A stretch of DNA of 64,000 nt from Streptomyces atratus (GTDB taxonomy: Bacteria > Actinomycetota > Actinomycetes > Streptomycetales > Streptomycetaceae), in assembly GCF_900119365.1 (NCBI RefSeq), contig NZ_FPJO01000008.1, forward strand, positions 124,001 through 188,000, written 5' to 3'. Of the stretch, positions 1 through 7,799 are shown one piece after another (within the stretch, counting starts at the first letter, position 1; the number at the start of each line of letters is the position of its first letter). Under the pieces are notes generated by a model, which was not told the DNA's origin, ran no database searches, and saw only the letters and a list, made by a program, of their open reading frames with translations. The position numbers and the translations under genes are program-made.

Positions 1-35
1 TGATCGCCTACTTCGAGGGCGGCCAGGTCCGCTAG
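1..35 (+). CDS. C-terminal end of an unidentified protein (partial)
   Basis: Reading from base 3 gives a short tail ending IAYFEGGQVR followed by TAG at 33-35. A strong hairpin follows 33 bases later, as expected after a gene end. Frame 2 is also open across this part, but it runs through the hairpin. Only eleven codons are visible, so the product cannot be named. Confidence 0.4.
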   Translation, partial: IAYFEGGQVR

Positions 36-67
36 GGGCGGTCCGGCGGCCGGTACGACGCTCGGGA

Positions 68-109
68 GACCTCCGGGGGCAGTGCCTTCCGGCACTGTCC
101 CCGGAGGTC
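68..109 (+). terminator. Long hairpin terminator
   Basis: Two 19-base arms (68-86 and 91-109) pair with a single G-T wobble around a TTCC loop. There is no T run, as is usual for Streptomyces terminators. It separates the incoming partial gene from the metallo-hydrolase. Confidence 0.75.
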
Positions 110-380
110 CCTGTGCGACTATTTTCGGCCATGCTCGGTGGGTAATCGGCTCTTTCCGGTTTGGTGGCCGCTCGACGGGTGCTTGGTGCGACGCGTGTCG
201 CCGACGGGTGAATTGGGGAGAGTTGTCCGGAAGGTGGCAGGTGGGGATGGGGTGCGCCGGTCTCGCAGGGTCACCACGCCCTCGTCGTCGGGGCGTGCGA
301 GCGATCATTTTGCGCCAATAGGATCTCGGGGTGGCCGAGCTCGAACGCGTGGCCGGAATTCGGTCGGCATAATCGCGTCC
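110..380. other. Non-coding spacer upstream of the metallo-hydrolase
   Basis: No convincing gene is present. A TAGGAT hexamer at 319-324 could be a -10 box about 55 bases before the ATG at 381, but no clear -35 partner was seen. The open frame extending upstream of 381 has no family similarity that I recognise, so it is treated as untranslated. Confidence 0.4.
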
Positions 381-1382
381 ATGTCGATCACGGGTGGAGA
401 CGTCGTTGACCTGGGGCGGGGCCTCTACGCATGGCTCCCGCCGAAACGGGGCTGGGGGCTGGCCAACTGCGGTCTGCTCGTCTCGCCCCGCGGCGCGCTC
501 TGGATCGACACCCCGTACGACGCCGTGCTGGCCGGCCAGTTCCTGACCGAGTCCACCAAGCGGCTGCCCGACGGCGTCGGCATCGACCGGGTGATCGTCA
601 CCCATGCGAACGGGGACCACTTCTGGGGCGCGGGCGTGCTCCCGGACGCGGAGATCATCGCCACCCGCGAGGCCCGCGAGCACATCCACTACGAACCCAC
701 GCCGAAGCAGCAGCACGCGCTCGTCGCCACAGGCGATCCGGCCACCCCGCTCGGTGGCTATCTCGCCCGGCACTTCGGCCCCTTCGACTGGTCGCAGACC
801 GAACCGGTGGTGCCGACCACCTACTTCACCGGCGAGCTCGAACTGACGCTGGGGGAGTACCCGGTCCAGATCTCCGCGCTGCCGTCCGCGCACACCACCG
901 GCGACCTGATGGTCCATCTGCCCGCGCAGGGCGCCGTCTTCACCGGGGACATCATCTTCTCCTCCACCCCGGAGCAGCCGGGCGACCACCCGGTCCACTG
1001 GGCGGGCCCGCTGAGCAACCTGATCGCGGCCTGCGAACGGGTGCTGGCCACCGGCGCCGAGACCGTCGTCCCGGGACACGGCCCGCTCCTCGACCGGGCC
1101 GGGGTCCGCGACCACATCGTGTACCTGGAGTACGTACGTGAGCGCGCCCACGCCTTCCACACGGCGGGGATTCCCGCCGTCGAGGCCGCCCGCCGGGTCA
1201 TCGGCGAGGGGCGGTACCCGGAACTGGGCCTTCCCGAACGGCTGGTGGTGACCATCGGCAGCGAGTACCGGCAGCTCGACGGCTCCGAACTGCCCGGCGT
1301 GCTCCAGGTGATGACCGAGGTCGCCGTGGTCGCTCGAGAACTGGAGGGGCCGCATGAGCCGGCCCGCCCCGCGGAGCAGTAG
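381..1382 (+). CDS. MBL-fold metallo-hydrolase
   Basis: A 333-residue metallo-beta-lactamase-fold hydrolase. The zinc-binding signature is present as THANGDHFWG (the HxHxDH position reads HANGDH, so the second His is replaced), followed by SAHTTGD, the bridging Asp in FTGDIIF, and VPGHGP. The fold is certain but the substrate is not; relatives hydrolyse thioesters, sulfates or lactones. The ATG at 381 was chosen because residues before it (MSITGGDVVD is the new N-terminus) do not look like protein of this family. It stands alone, upstream of a conservon and in the same orientation, and may be cotranscribed with it across a 62-base gap. Confidence 0.85.
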   Translation: MSITGGDVVDLGRGLYAWLPPKRGWGLANCGLLVSPRGALWIDTPYDAVLAGQFLTESTKRLPDGVGIDRVIVTHANGDHFWGAGVLPDAEIIATREAREHIHYEPTPKQQHALVATGDPATPLGGYLARHFGPFDWSQTEPVVPTTYFTGELELTLGEYPVQISALPSAHTTGDLMVHLPAQGAVFTGDIIFSSTPEQPGDHPVHWAGPLSNLIAACERVLATGAETVVPGHGPLLDRAGVRDHIVYLEYVRERAHAFHTAGIPAVEAARRVIGEGRYPELGLPERLVVTIGSEYRQLDGSELPGVLQVMTEVAVVARELEGPHEPARPAEQ

Positions 1383-1444
1383 GCGGGGCTTGTGCCGCCG
1401 CTTCGGCCGGAAGACCGATCCGACAACAGAAACGCGGTGACGGC

Positions 1445-2815
1445 ATGGGATGGATAGTGGCGGTGATCGCCGTCGCCGCTGCCGTGGCGGCAGCGGTCCG
1501 CGCACAGAACTCGGCGCGCGCCGAGAACATCGCCCTGGCCCGCGCCGAGCTGGCCGAACGGCAGTCGAAGGCCGCCGCCGCCCGTACCGCGGCCCTCACC
1601 GACGAGATCCGCCAGCTGGCCCGCAACCGGATACCCGCCGCCGCGCTCGCCCTCTCCCACCCCACCGCCAAGGTCCCCGGACTGCGCGAGGCGGCCGAGG
1701 TCGACGGCGATTCCGCGCGCCTGCTCACCGAGGCGGTGCAGGCCGCCCGCAAGGCCGTCGTCGAGGAGCGCGGGCGTGTCGACGCGGCCGCCCGCGCGGC
1801 GATGCGCGGCACCTCCGCCAAGATCCAGTCCCTGCTCAACCAGTCCCAGCAGCTGCTGCACGAGCTCCAGCACGAGTACGACGACCCGCGGATCCTGCAA
1901 CTCGACTTCCGCAACGAGCTGGCGCTGCGACGCACCCAGGCCACCGCGGTCCTCTGCGACGCCTGGCCCGGCCTCGCCCGCCAGAACTCGCCGCTCGTCG
2001 AGATCGTGCTCGGCGCCCAGTCCCGGGTCGCCGGTTACGAACGCATCAAGGTCGCCAACCATCTGCGCGACGAACGGCTCGCGCTCGTCGCCCGCGCCGC
2101 CGAACCCCTCGCCATCGCACTGGCCGAACTCCTGGCCAACGCCACCGCCTACTCGCACCCCGACACCGATGTCCAGGTCACCGTCCAGCAGAGCGGCGGC
2201 CGGGGCGCGTTCCTGGTGGTCGACGACGCGGGCATCGGCATGGACGACGACGCGCTCGACCGGGCGCGGGCCCTGCTGGCGGGCCCGCCCGAGGTCCTGC
2301 TGACCGAGCTGGGCGATCCGCCGCAGACCGGCTTCGCCGTCGTCGGCCGGCTGGTGCTGCAGTACGGCCTCAACTGCCACATCGAGGCATCGCCGTTCGG
2401 CGGCATGCGTACGATCCTGCGCGTCCCCGCCCATCTGCTGACCGTGATGGAGGAGGACCGCAGCCTCTCCGCCCTCGCCCCGAAACCGGTGCAGGCGCAG
2501 GCCGCTTCCGCCCATCCCGCCCCGACCGAGCAGGAGACCGCCCCTGTGCCGCAACCCGCCGGCGGGGAGGCTGCCGCGCTGCCCAGCCGGCGCCGACGCG
2601 CCCCGCTTCCGGCCCCGGCCCGCCCCGCGCACGCCGACGCAGCCCCGGACCGCGAACAGGTGCCCCGTACACCGGAGCAGGCCGGGGCTTCCTGGGCGGC
2701 ACTCCAGCAGGGCACCCTCAACGGCAGGAGCGTCGCCGGGCGGCCATTCGCACCGGCACCGGACGACCACGACCACCCGGACGACCGGGACGAGCAAGGA
2801 GACGACCAGACGTGA
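1445..2815 (+). CDS. cvnA: CvnA-type sensor ATPase of a conservon
   Basis: A 456-residue membrane-anchored histidine-kinase-like protein. It starts with one N-terminal hydrophobic segment (about residues 3-19), then a helical region, then a GHKL ATPase domain with an N-box (ELLANATAYSHP) and a G1 box (DDAGIGMDDD). It ends in a Pro/Ala/Gln-rich tail. No phospho-accepting His domain is evident. It is short for CvnA because the extracellular sensor found in longer members is missing. Stop and next start overlap as GTGA, beginning a tightly packed cvnABCD-P450 operon. In known conservons CvnA, B, C and D form a membrane complex that resembles a eukaryotic G-protein relay; that role is inferred here. 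Confidence 0.93.
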   Translation: MGWIVAVIAVAAAVAAAVRAQNSARAENIALARAELAERQSKAAAARTAALTDEIRQLARNRIPAAALALSHPTAKVPGLREAAEVDGDSARLLTEAVQAARKAVVEERGRVDAAARAAMRGTSAKIQSLLNQSQQLLHELQHEYDDPRILQLDFRNELALRRTQATAVLCDAWPGLARQNSPLVEIVLGAQSRVAGYERIKVANHLRDERLALVARAAEPLAIALAELLANATAYSHPDTDVQVTVQQSGGRGAFLVVDDAGIGMDDDALDRARALLAGPPEVLLTELGDPPQTGFAVVGRLVLQYGLNCHIEASPFGGMRTILRVPAHLLTVMEEDRSLSALAPKPVQAQAASAHPAPTEQETAPVPQPAGGEAAALPSRRRRAPLPAPARPAHADAAPDREQVPRTPEQAGASWAALQQGTLNGRSVAGRPFAPAPDDHDHPDDRDEQGDDQT

Positions 2816-3237
2816 GCGCCCCCACTTCCACCACCGGTGACCTCGCATGGGTGCTGACCCCGCTGCTGGAGCTGCCCGGAGTCCAGCACGCCGTGGTCGC
2901 CACCGGAGACGGCCTCGTCGAGGGCGCGTCGCCCGGCCTTGACCGGGCCTCCGGTGAACGCGTCGCCGCGATGACCGCCACGCTGCACGCCGCGGCACGC
3001 GCGTTCACCACGGCGTTCACCGACGTCGAGGCACCGCGCCTGGCCCAGACGGTCGTCGAGTCCGACCAGGGCTTCGCCATCGTCGTACCGGCCGGGAACA
3101 ACACCACGCTCGCCCTGTTCGCGGAACCCGGCGCCAAGCTCGGCGACATCGCGTACCAGATGCAGGTGCAGGTCACCGCCCTGACCCGGGCGATGAACGC
3201 ACCCGCCCGCCGGCCGGACACCGCCGCCCGGCCATGA
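2812..3237 (+). CDS. cvnB: CvnB, roadblock/LC7-domain protein
   Basis: A 141-residue protein made of a single roadblock/LC7 domain. It opens LAWVLTPLLELPGVQHAVV and has the typical DGL turn near residue 37. It is translated from a GTG that overlaps the cvnA stop, and its own stop overlaps cvnC as ATGA, so the four genes should be translationally coupled. Roadblock proteins act as regulators of small Ras-like GTPases. The partner here is the CvnD two genes downstream. Assignment rests on both the fold and the operon order. Confidence 0.93.
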   Translation: MSAPTSTTGDLAWVLTPLLELPGVQHAVVATGDGLVEGASPGLDRASGERVAAMTATLHAAARAFTTAFTDVEAPRLAQTVVESDQGFAIVVPAGNNTTLALFAEPGAKLGDIAYQMQVQVTALTRAMNAPARRPDTAARP

Positions 3238-3587
3238 CCTCCGGCCCGGGGCGCCGTCTGATACCCGCCTATCTGGTCACCGGCGGCCGGACCCGGCCCG
3301 CCGGTCCCGCGCTCGACCGGCTCGACGTACTCGTACGCGCCGACACCGAGCTGCCCCCGGACACCGGCTCGGAACAGCGCAGACTGTGCGAGCTGCTCGA
3401 ACCGGGGGCGCTCACCGTCGTCGAGTGCGCGGCCCACCTGGACCTGCCGGTCAGCGCCACCGTCTTCCTGGCCACGGACCTCGCGGCCGCCGGACATCTG
3501 CACACCCGACCGCCCATCCCCAGTGCCGGGGAGATCGACCGGTCGCTCGTCGAGAGGCTGCTCGTTGGACTCCGCTCCCTCCACTGA
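3234..3587 (+). CDS. cvnC: CvnC, DUF742 winged-helix protein
   Basis: A 117-residue DUF742 protein. It begins with basic/aromatic residues leading to PAYLVTGGRT, and ends with a predicted winged-helix segment (AAHLDLPVSATVFLATDLAA). It is the third conservon member. It starts within the cvnB stop (ATGA) and overlaps the likely cvnD start by 23 bases. No enzymatic residues are visible. In other conservons CvnC binds CvnB/CvnD, and it is presumed to do so here. Confidence 0.92.
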   Translation: MTSGPGRRLIPAYLVTGGRTRPAGPALDRLDVLVRADTELPPDTGSEQRRLCELLEPGALTVVECAAHLDLPVSATVFLATDLAAAGHLHTRPPIPSAGEIDRSLVERLLVGLRSLH

Positions 3588-4179
3588 CCGCACCGGCATC
3601 GGCTATCTGCCGCCCGCGGCCCGGACCCTGATGAAGCTGGTCGTCACGGGTCCGTTCGGCGTCGGCAAGACCACCCTGATCCGGACGCTGTCGGAGATCG
3701 CCACGCTCCACACCGAAGAGGCGATGACCCAGTCCAGCACCCGGCTCGACGACACCGCCGGGCTGCCGGACAAGACCACGACCACCGTCGCCATCGACTT
3801 CGGCCGGCTCACCGTCCTGGACGACCTGGTGCTCTACATGTTCGGCACCCCCGGCCAGCAGCGCTTCCTGCCGCTCTGGGAGGACATCGCGCGCGGTGCG
3901 CTCGGCGCACTCGTCCTGGTCGACACGCGCAGGCTCGCCGACTCCTTCGCGGTCATGGACATGGTCGAGGAGCAGGGGCTGCCGTACGCGGTCGCGGTCA
4001 ACCGCTTCCCCGACGCCCCCTCCCACCCCGACGAGGTCCTGCGCAAACACCTCGACCTCGCGCCCGGGACCCCGCTGGTGCAATGCGATGCCCGCGAACG
4101 CCGCGGCAGCATCGACGCGCTGATCGCGCTGGCCGAGCACGTGCTCACCCGGATGCCCAGGCCCGAGGACCCGTCATGA
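3565..4179 (+). CDS. cvnD: CvnD, MglA-like small GTPase
   Basis: A 204-residue Ras/MglA-like GTP-binding protein. The Walker A motif is GPFGVGKTT, switch II is FGTPGQQRF, and the base-recognition loop is degenerate (VNRFPDA instead of NKxD). The TTG at 3565, inside the end of cvnC, gives the N-terminus LDSAPSTDRTG, the usual place for this family to begin; an ATG at 3523 would overlap cvnC much further. The stop overlaps the P450 start as ATGA, which argues that the P450 is the output component of this operon. Confidence 0.92.
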   Translation: MDSAPSTDRTGIGYLPPAARTLMKLVVTGPFGVGKTTLIRTLSEIATLHTEEAMTQSSTRLDDTAGLPDKTTTTVAIDFGRLTVLDDLVLYMFGTPGQQRFLPLWEDIARGALGALVLVDTRRLADSFAVMDMVEEQGLPYAVAVNRFPDAPSHPDEVLRKHLDLAPGTPLVQCDARERRGSIDALIALAEHVLTRMPRPEDPS

Positions 4180-5450
4180 CACCGTACGCACAGCCGCCGC
4201 GGCCTCTCGCCCTGTACGGACCGGAATTCGCCGCCGACCCGCAGAGCCACTACCGCCGCCTGCGCCGACACGGCCCGCTCGCGCCCGTCCGGCTCGCCCC
4301 CGGCATCGACGCCCTGCTGGTCACCGACTACCAGGCCGCCGTCGATCTGCTGCGCGACACCCACACCTTCACCAAGGACCCGCGCGCCTGGCAGGCCACC
4401 GTCCCCGAGGACTCGCCGGTCCTGCCGATGCTCGGCTACCGGCCCACCGCGCTCTTCAGCGACGGCGACGTGCACGCCCGCTACCGCGACGCCATCAACG
4501 ACAGCCTCGCCCTGATCGAACCGCACGTCCTGCGGGCCGAGGTCGCCCGGGTCGCGCAGCGGCTCATCGGCGAATTCGCCGCCACCGGAAACGGCGACCT
4601 CATCGCCCAGTACGCCCGACGCCTTCCACTGCACGTCTTCGTCACCTGGTTCGGCGTGGAGCCGGGCGACGCCGAACGCATCGTCAACGGCATCGCGGGC
4701 ATGTTCAACTCGGCCGAGAACGCCGCCACCGCGTACGCCGACCTCGTCGAGGTCGTCACCGCACTGGTCGCCGACCGGCGCGCCCGGCCGCGCCGCGACC
4801 TCACCTCGTACCTCCTCGGCCACCCGGCGAATCTCGACAACGACGAGACTGTGCGTCAGATCACCCTCATCATGAGCGCGGGCCACGATCCGACCACGAA
4901 TCTGATCGGCAACGCACTGCTGCACATGCTCACCGACGCCCGCTACGCCGGTTCGCTGCACGGCGGCGCGATGACGGCGTACGAGGCGATCGACGAGGTC
5001 CTCTGGCAGGATCCGCCGCTGGCCAATCTCTCGGCCCACTACCCGCGGCACGACACCGAGTTCCACGGCGTGCGACTGCGCGCCGGACAACTCCTCCTGG
5101 TCTCCTACGCCGCGGCCAACACCCGTTCCACGCACGGTCCTTCGGACCTCGCGGTCCGCTCCGGGGCCAGTGCCCACCTCGCCTGGTCCGCGGGTCCGCA
5201 CCGGTGCCCGGCGAAGCAGCCGGCGCTGCTCATCGCCATGACCGCGATCGAGCAGCTCACCAGTCAGCTGTGTGATGCGGAACTGGCCGTTCCGGTCGGC
5301 GAGCTGAAGTGGCGTCCGGGACCCTTCCACCGTGCGCTGGTCCGGCTTCCGGTACGGTTCACCCCCGTCGACATGAGTGCGGAAGCGCACCGGCTCAGGG
5401 CCGCCGGGGATGCCGCGGACGGGGCGCCGGCGGTGTCGAACGGGCCATGA
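4176..5450 (+). CDS. cvnE: Conservon cytochrome P450, CYP157-like, lacking the ExxR arginine
   Basis: A 424-residue P450. The oxygen-binding I-helix reads AGHDPTT (about residues 234-240) and the haem-thiolate loop reads WSAGPHRCPA (Cys near residue 343), with Trp for the usual Phe and Ala for the final Gly. The K-helix, where P450s carry ExxR, reads EVLW (about 273-276), so the otherwise invariant Arg is Trp. Loss of ExxR is the hallmark of CYP157, a family found in Streptomyces conservons. The gene overlaps cvnD by ATGA. Substrate and redox partners are unknown, and the enzyme may have a structural or regulatory rather than catalytic role. Confidence 0.92.
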   Translation: MTPYAQPPRPLALYGPEFAADPQSHYRRLRRHGPLAPVRLAPGIDALLVTDYQAAVDLLRDTHTFTKDPRAWQATVPEDSPVLPMLGYRPTALFSDGDVHARYRDAINDSLALIEPHVLRAEVARVAQRLIGEFAATGNGDLIAQYARRLPLHVFVTWFGVEPGDAERIVNGIAGMFNSAENAATAYADLVEVVTALVADRRARPRRDLTSYLLGHPANLDNDETVRQITLIMSAGHDPTTNLIGNALLHMLTDARYAGSLHGGAMTAYEAIDEVLWQDPPLANLSAHYPRHDTEFHGVRLRAGQLLLVSYAAANTRSTHGPSDLAVRSGASAHLAWSAGPHRCPAKQPALLIAMTAIEQLTSQLCDAELAVPVGELKWRPGPFHRALVRLPVRFTPVDMSAEAHRLRAAGDAADGAPAVSNGP

Positions 5451-5554
5451 ACCGTGTCGGTGGTACGCCGAACGGGTGAGTGGCGAGAGAATTGCCCGAT
5501 GAACAGCGAGCGCAGCCGGCGCAACGCCAACCGAAGCACAGACGGGGTGGTCCG

Positions 5555-5953
5555 GTGAGCAGGTACGACAGGTACGACGTCACGGACGAGCAGTGGGAGG
5601 GGCTTGCCCAGGTCGTACCTCTGCGCAGCCGCAACGAGTGGCCGTCCAGGGTGGATCACCGCACGGTCCCCGACGAGAGCCCGGCGTCGGAGCAGCGGCG
5701 ACTCGTCGTGCTGCGGGTGCAGGTCTTCGCGGACGCACGGGAGGTGGCCGAGTACCTGGTCGCCCAGATCCCGGTACTGCTCGACCTGACCAGCGCCGAG
5801 ACGGATGTCGCCAAGCGCATCCTGGACTTCACCAGCGGGGTGGTCTTCGGCCTCGGCAGCGGAATGCACCGGGTCGACCGGAATGTCTTCCTGCTGTCGC
5901 CGGTCGGCATGGAGGTCGAGGGAGTCACGGCGGCGGGCCTTCCCGGTTCCTAA
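5555..5953 (+). CDS. SepF-like cell-division protein (SflB type)
   Basis: A 132-residue protein with the C-terminal SepF domain. LRVQVFADAREVAEYL is followed by LLDLTSAETDVAKRILDFTSG and a Gly-rich turn (VVFGLGSGMHRV), which is the dimer core that polymerises under FtsZ rings. The N-terminal linker is short and differs from canonical SepF, matching the SepF-like proteins SflA/SflB of Streptomyces, which modulate FtsZ and hyphal branching. The GTG at 5555 gives MSRYDRYDVTDEQW, the expected start; the frame extends upstream to 5480 without similarity. The gene is not in a division cluster. Which Sfl paralogue it is remains uncertain. Confidence 0.85.
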   Translation: MSRYDRYDVTDEQWEGLAQVVPLRSRNEWPSRVDHRTVPDESPASEQRRLVVLRVQVFADAREVAEYLVAQIPVLLDLTSAETDVAKRILDFTSGVVFGLGSGMHRVDRNVFLLSPVGMEVEGVTAAGLPGS

Positions 5954-6063
5954 GGCCTGGGTGGCCCGGGCGGGCGGGGGCGAGCCGGTTCACGTACTCC
6001 GATCGTAGGAAGGTCGTTCAGGCGGAACGGTTCGCCGGTCCGTGGCCCGCATACCGTCCGCCC

Positions 6064-7311
6064 ATGACTGCACTCCGCCCGGAAACCACCCCGCCACTGC
6101 CGACCGGCCCTTCCGAGCCCGCCGGCGCGCCCGCTGTCGCCCGCACGCCGGCCCGTACGAAGGCCGCGCGGCCTCCGTACGGGCCGGAGCGCCCTGCCGG
6201 ACCCGTCGTCACCGAGCTGCGGCTGTCCTCCTTCGCCTCGCATCGGGGCGCCGCCTTCCCCGTAGGCCCGGTCACGCTCTTCACGGGGCCCGGCGGCAGT
6301 GGAAAGTCCAGCGCGTTGCGGGCGTACGAGGCGCTGGCGCGGCTGGGCGCCGGAGACCCGCTGGAGGAGGTGTTCCCGGACCCGGCGGGCTGTGTGCCGG
6401 AAGGGGCCGCGGCCGACGCGCAGGGCCGCCGCGGCTTCCGGATCGGCTGCACGGCGGACGGCCCGGCGGGACCGGTGCGGCTCGACGTCGCCGTCCAGGC
6501 GGAGCCCGCTCTCCGGATTGTCGGCGAACGGCTCACCGGCGGCGGCGAGACCCTGCTCACCACCGCGTTGCGCGACCCGGGGCGCTCCACGGTCCAGGCG
6601 GCCTGGCACACCGCCGGGGCGGTACCGGTGACGCGTGCGCCGCTTCCGGACGACCGCCTCGGCACAGCACTGCTGCCGCTGCGGGTCGCGGGCCGGACCG
6701 AGGGGCAGTTACGGGTGCTGGCCGCCGCCGAACAGATGGTCGTGGCCCTGCGGTCGGTCTTCGCGTGCGAACCGCAGCCGCAGTGGATGCGCGCCCCCGT
6801 GCGGGCCGGTGACGGCAGGCTGCGACGCGGCTGCGACAACCTCGCGGCGGTGCTGGAGCGTACGCACACGCAGTGCGCCCAGCGCCATGCCCGGCTGGTC
6901 GCCGCGGCGCACGCCGGATGCGCGGGGCCGGTGACCGCGCTGGGCGTCGAGCGGCTCATGGACGGATCGCTGCGGGCGACGGTCGGGCGGGGCGGGGGGC
7001 GGGCCACCCCGGTCGGACGGCTGGGGGACGGCGAACTGCGATATCTCGCGCTCGCTCTCGTGCTGCTCACCGGCCCCGGGGTGCTGGAGGTGGACGCCGC
7101 GGGGGAGGTGCCGTCGGCCATGCAGACCCTCACCGTGCTGGCCGACGGACTCGACCGTGACCTGGACGGCAGGCAGTTGCGCGAACTGCTGTCCCTGGCC
7201 GTGTCGATCGGAGCGGCCGGACACCTCAGACTGGTCGCGACGGTCACGGAGCCCGGCGCGGCAGGGGCCGGGGAGACGCCCGGGGTGACGGTGGTAGACC
7301 TGGAGCCGTGA
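6064..7311 (+). CDS. AAA/RecF-like P-loop ATPase
   Basis: A 415-residue ATPase of the ABC/SMC-RecF type. After a Pro/Ala-rich 50-residue leader comes LRLSSFASHRGAAF and a Walker A GPGGSGKSS. The C-terminal half carries a signature-like GDGELRYLALAL and a Walker-B-like VLEVD in which the terminal acidic pair is weak. No coiled coil or nuclease domain is apparent, so it is not a standard RecF or OLD enzyme. It contains a TTA codon at 6709-6711, rare in Streptomyces and dependent on the bldA tRNA. Its stop overlaps the MazG start as GTGA, implying coupled translation. Confidence 0.85.
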   Translation: MTALRPETTPPLPTGPSEPAGAPAVARTPARTKAARPPYGPERPAGPVVTELRLSSFASHRGAAFPVGPVTLFTGPGGSGKSSALRAYEALARLGAGDPLEEVFPDPAGCVPEGAAADAQGRRGFRIGCTADGPAGPVRLDVAVQAEPALRIVGERLTGGGETLLTTALRDPGRSTVQAAWHTAGAVPVTRAPLPDDRLGTALLPLRVAGRTEGQLRVLAAAEQMVVALRSVFACEPQPQWMRAPVRAGDGRLRRGCDNLAAVLERTHTQCAQRHARLVAAAHAGCAGPVTALGVERLMDGSLRATVGRGGGRATPVGRLGDGELRYLALALVLLTGPGVLEVDAAGEVPSAMQTLTVLADGLDRDLDGRQLRELLSLAVSIGAAGHLRLVATVTEPGAAGAGETPGVTVVDLEP

Positions 7312-7676
7312 CAGAACTCGATGTACGCGCCCTGCAGAGACGGCTCGCCGCGTTCGCGGCCGCACGGGACTGGGAGCGGTACCACACCCCGAAGAACCTG
7401 GCGGCGGCGCTGAGCGTCGAGGCGTCCGAACTGGTGGAGATCTTCCAGTGGCTGACGCCGGAGGAATCGGCGCGGGTGATGGAGCGGCCCGAGACGGCGC
7501 ACCGGGTCGCGGACGAGGTCGCGGATGTCCTCGCGTATCTGCTGCAGTTCTGCGAGGTGCTGGGGATCGACGCGCTCACGGCACTGTCGGAGAAGATCGA
7601 CCGGAACGAGTCCCGCTTCCCGGTGCCCGGGCGCCAGGACTCCCCGGAATCGAGTGACCGTCACTCTTCGGAGTGA
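7308..7676 (+). CDS. MazG-like nucleotide pyrophosphohydrolase
   Basis: A 122-residue all-alpha NTP pyrophosphohydrolase of the short MazG/dCTPase type. The metal-binding acidic clusters are SVEASELVEIFQW (ExxE) and DEVADVLAYLL (ExxD), and KIDRNESRFP follows, all in the family order. It probably hydrolyses a (deoxy)nucleoside triphosphate to the monophosphate and pyrophosphate; the preferred base is unknown. It starts inside the stop of the ATPase gene, so the two are likely made together. The tail after RFPVPGR is not conserved. Confidence 0.9.
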   Translation: MTELDVRALQRRLAAFAAARDWERYHTPKNLAAALSVEASELVEIFQWLTPEESARVMERPETAHRVADEVADVLAYLLQFCEVLGIDALTALSEKIDRNESRFPVPGRQDSPESSDRHSSE

Positions 7677-7681
7677 TCGAC

Positions 7682-7759
7682 TTATCCACAATCGAGTTAG
7701 TGTCCACAGATTTCCGAATTCCCCTGGCTTTTCGGTACCGATGACCTCACTGTGGGTAA
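7682..7759. promoter_or_regulatory. Cluster of three DnaA-box-like 9-mers
   Basis: TTATCCACA at 7682-7690, GTGTCCACA at 7700-7708, and TTACCCACA on the minus strand at 7751-7759 lie within 78 bases. The Streptomyces DnaA box is TTGTCCACA, and the three differ from it at one, one and two positions. The stretch is AT-richer than its surroundings and forms the whole upstream region of the next gene, which starts at 7800. Confidence 0.5.
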
Positions 7760-7799
7760 TGGATGAGGTGAGCGGCTTTTCGTACGGACGGGGGAACAC

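Noticed and set aside
821..2998. A 725-codon minus-strand frame over the first conservon
   Set aside because: Composition-driven shadow of cvnA/cvnB; no family motifs and it crosses clear plus-strand gene boundaries.
1445..5450. Secondary-metabolite biosynthetic cluster around the P450
   Set aside because: The P450 belongs to a conservon, and no PKS, NRPS, terpene or RiPP genes are present in the window.
7682..7759. Chromosomal origin of replication
   Set aside because: Only three DnaA-like boxes, and no dnaA, dnaN or gyr genes nearby; a regulatory or titration cluster is more likely.
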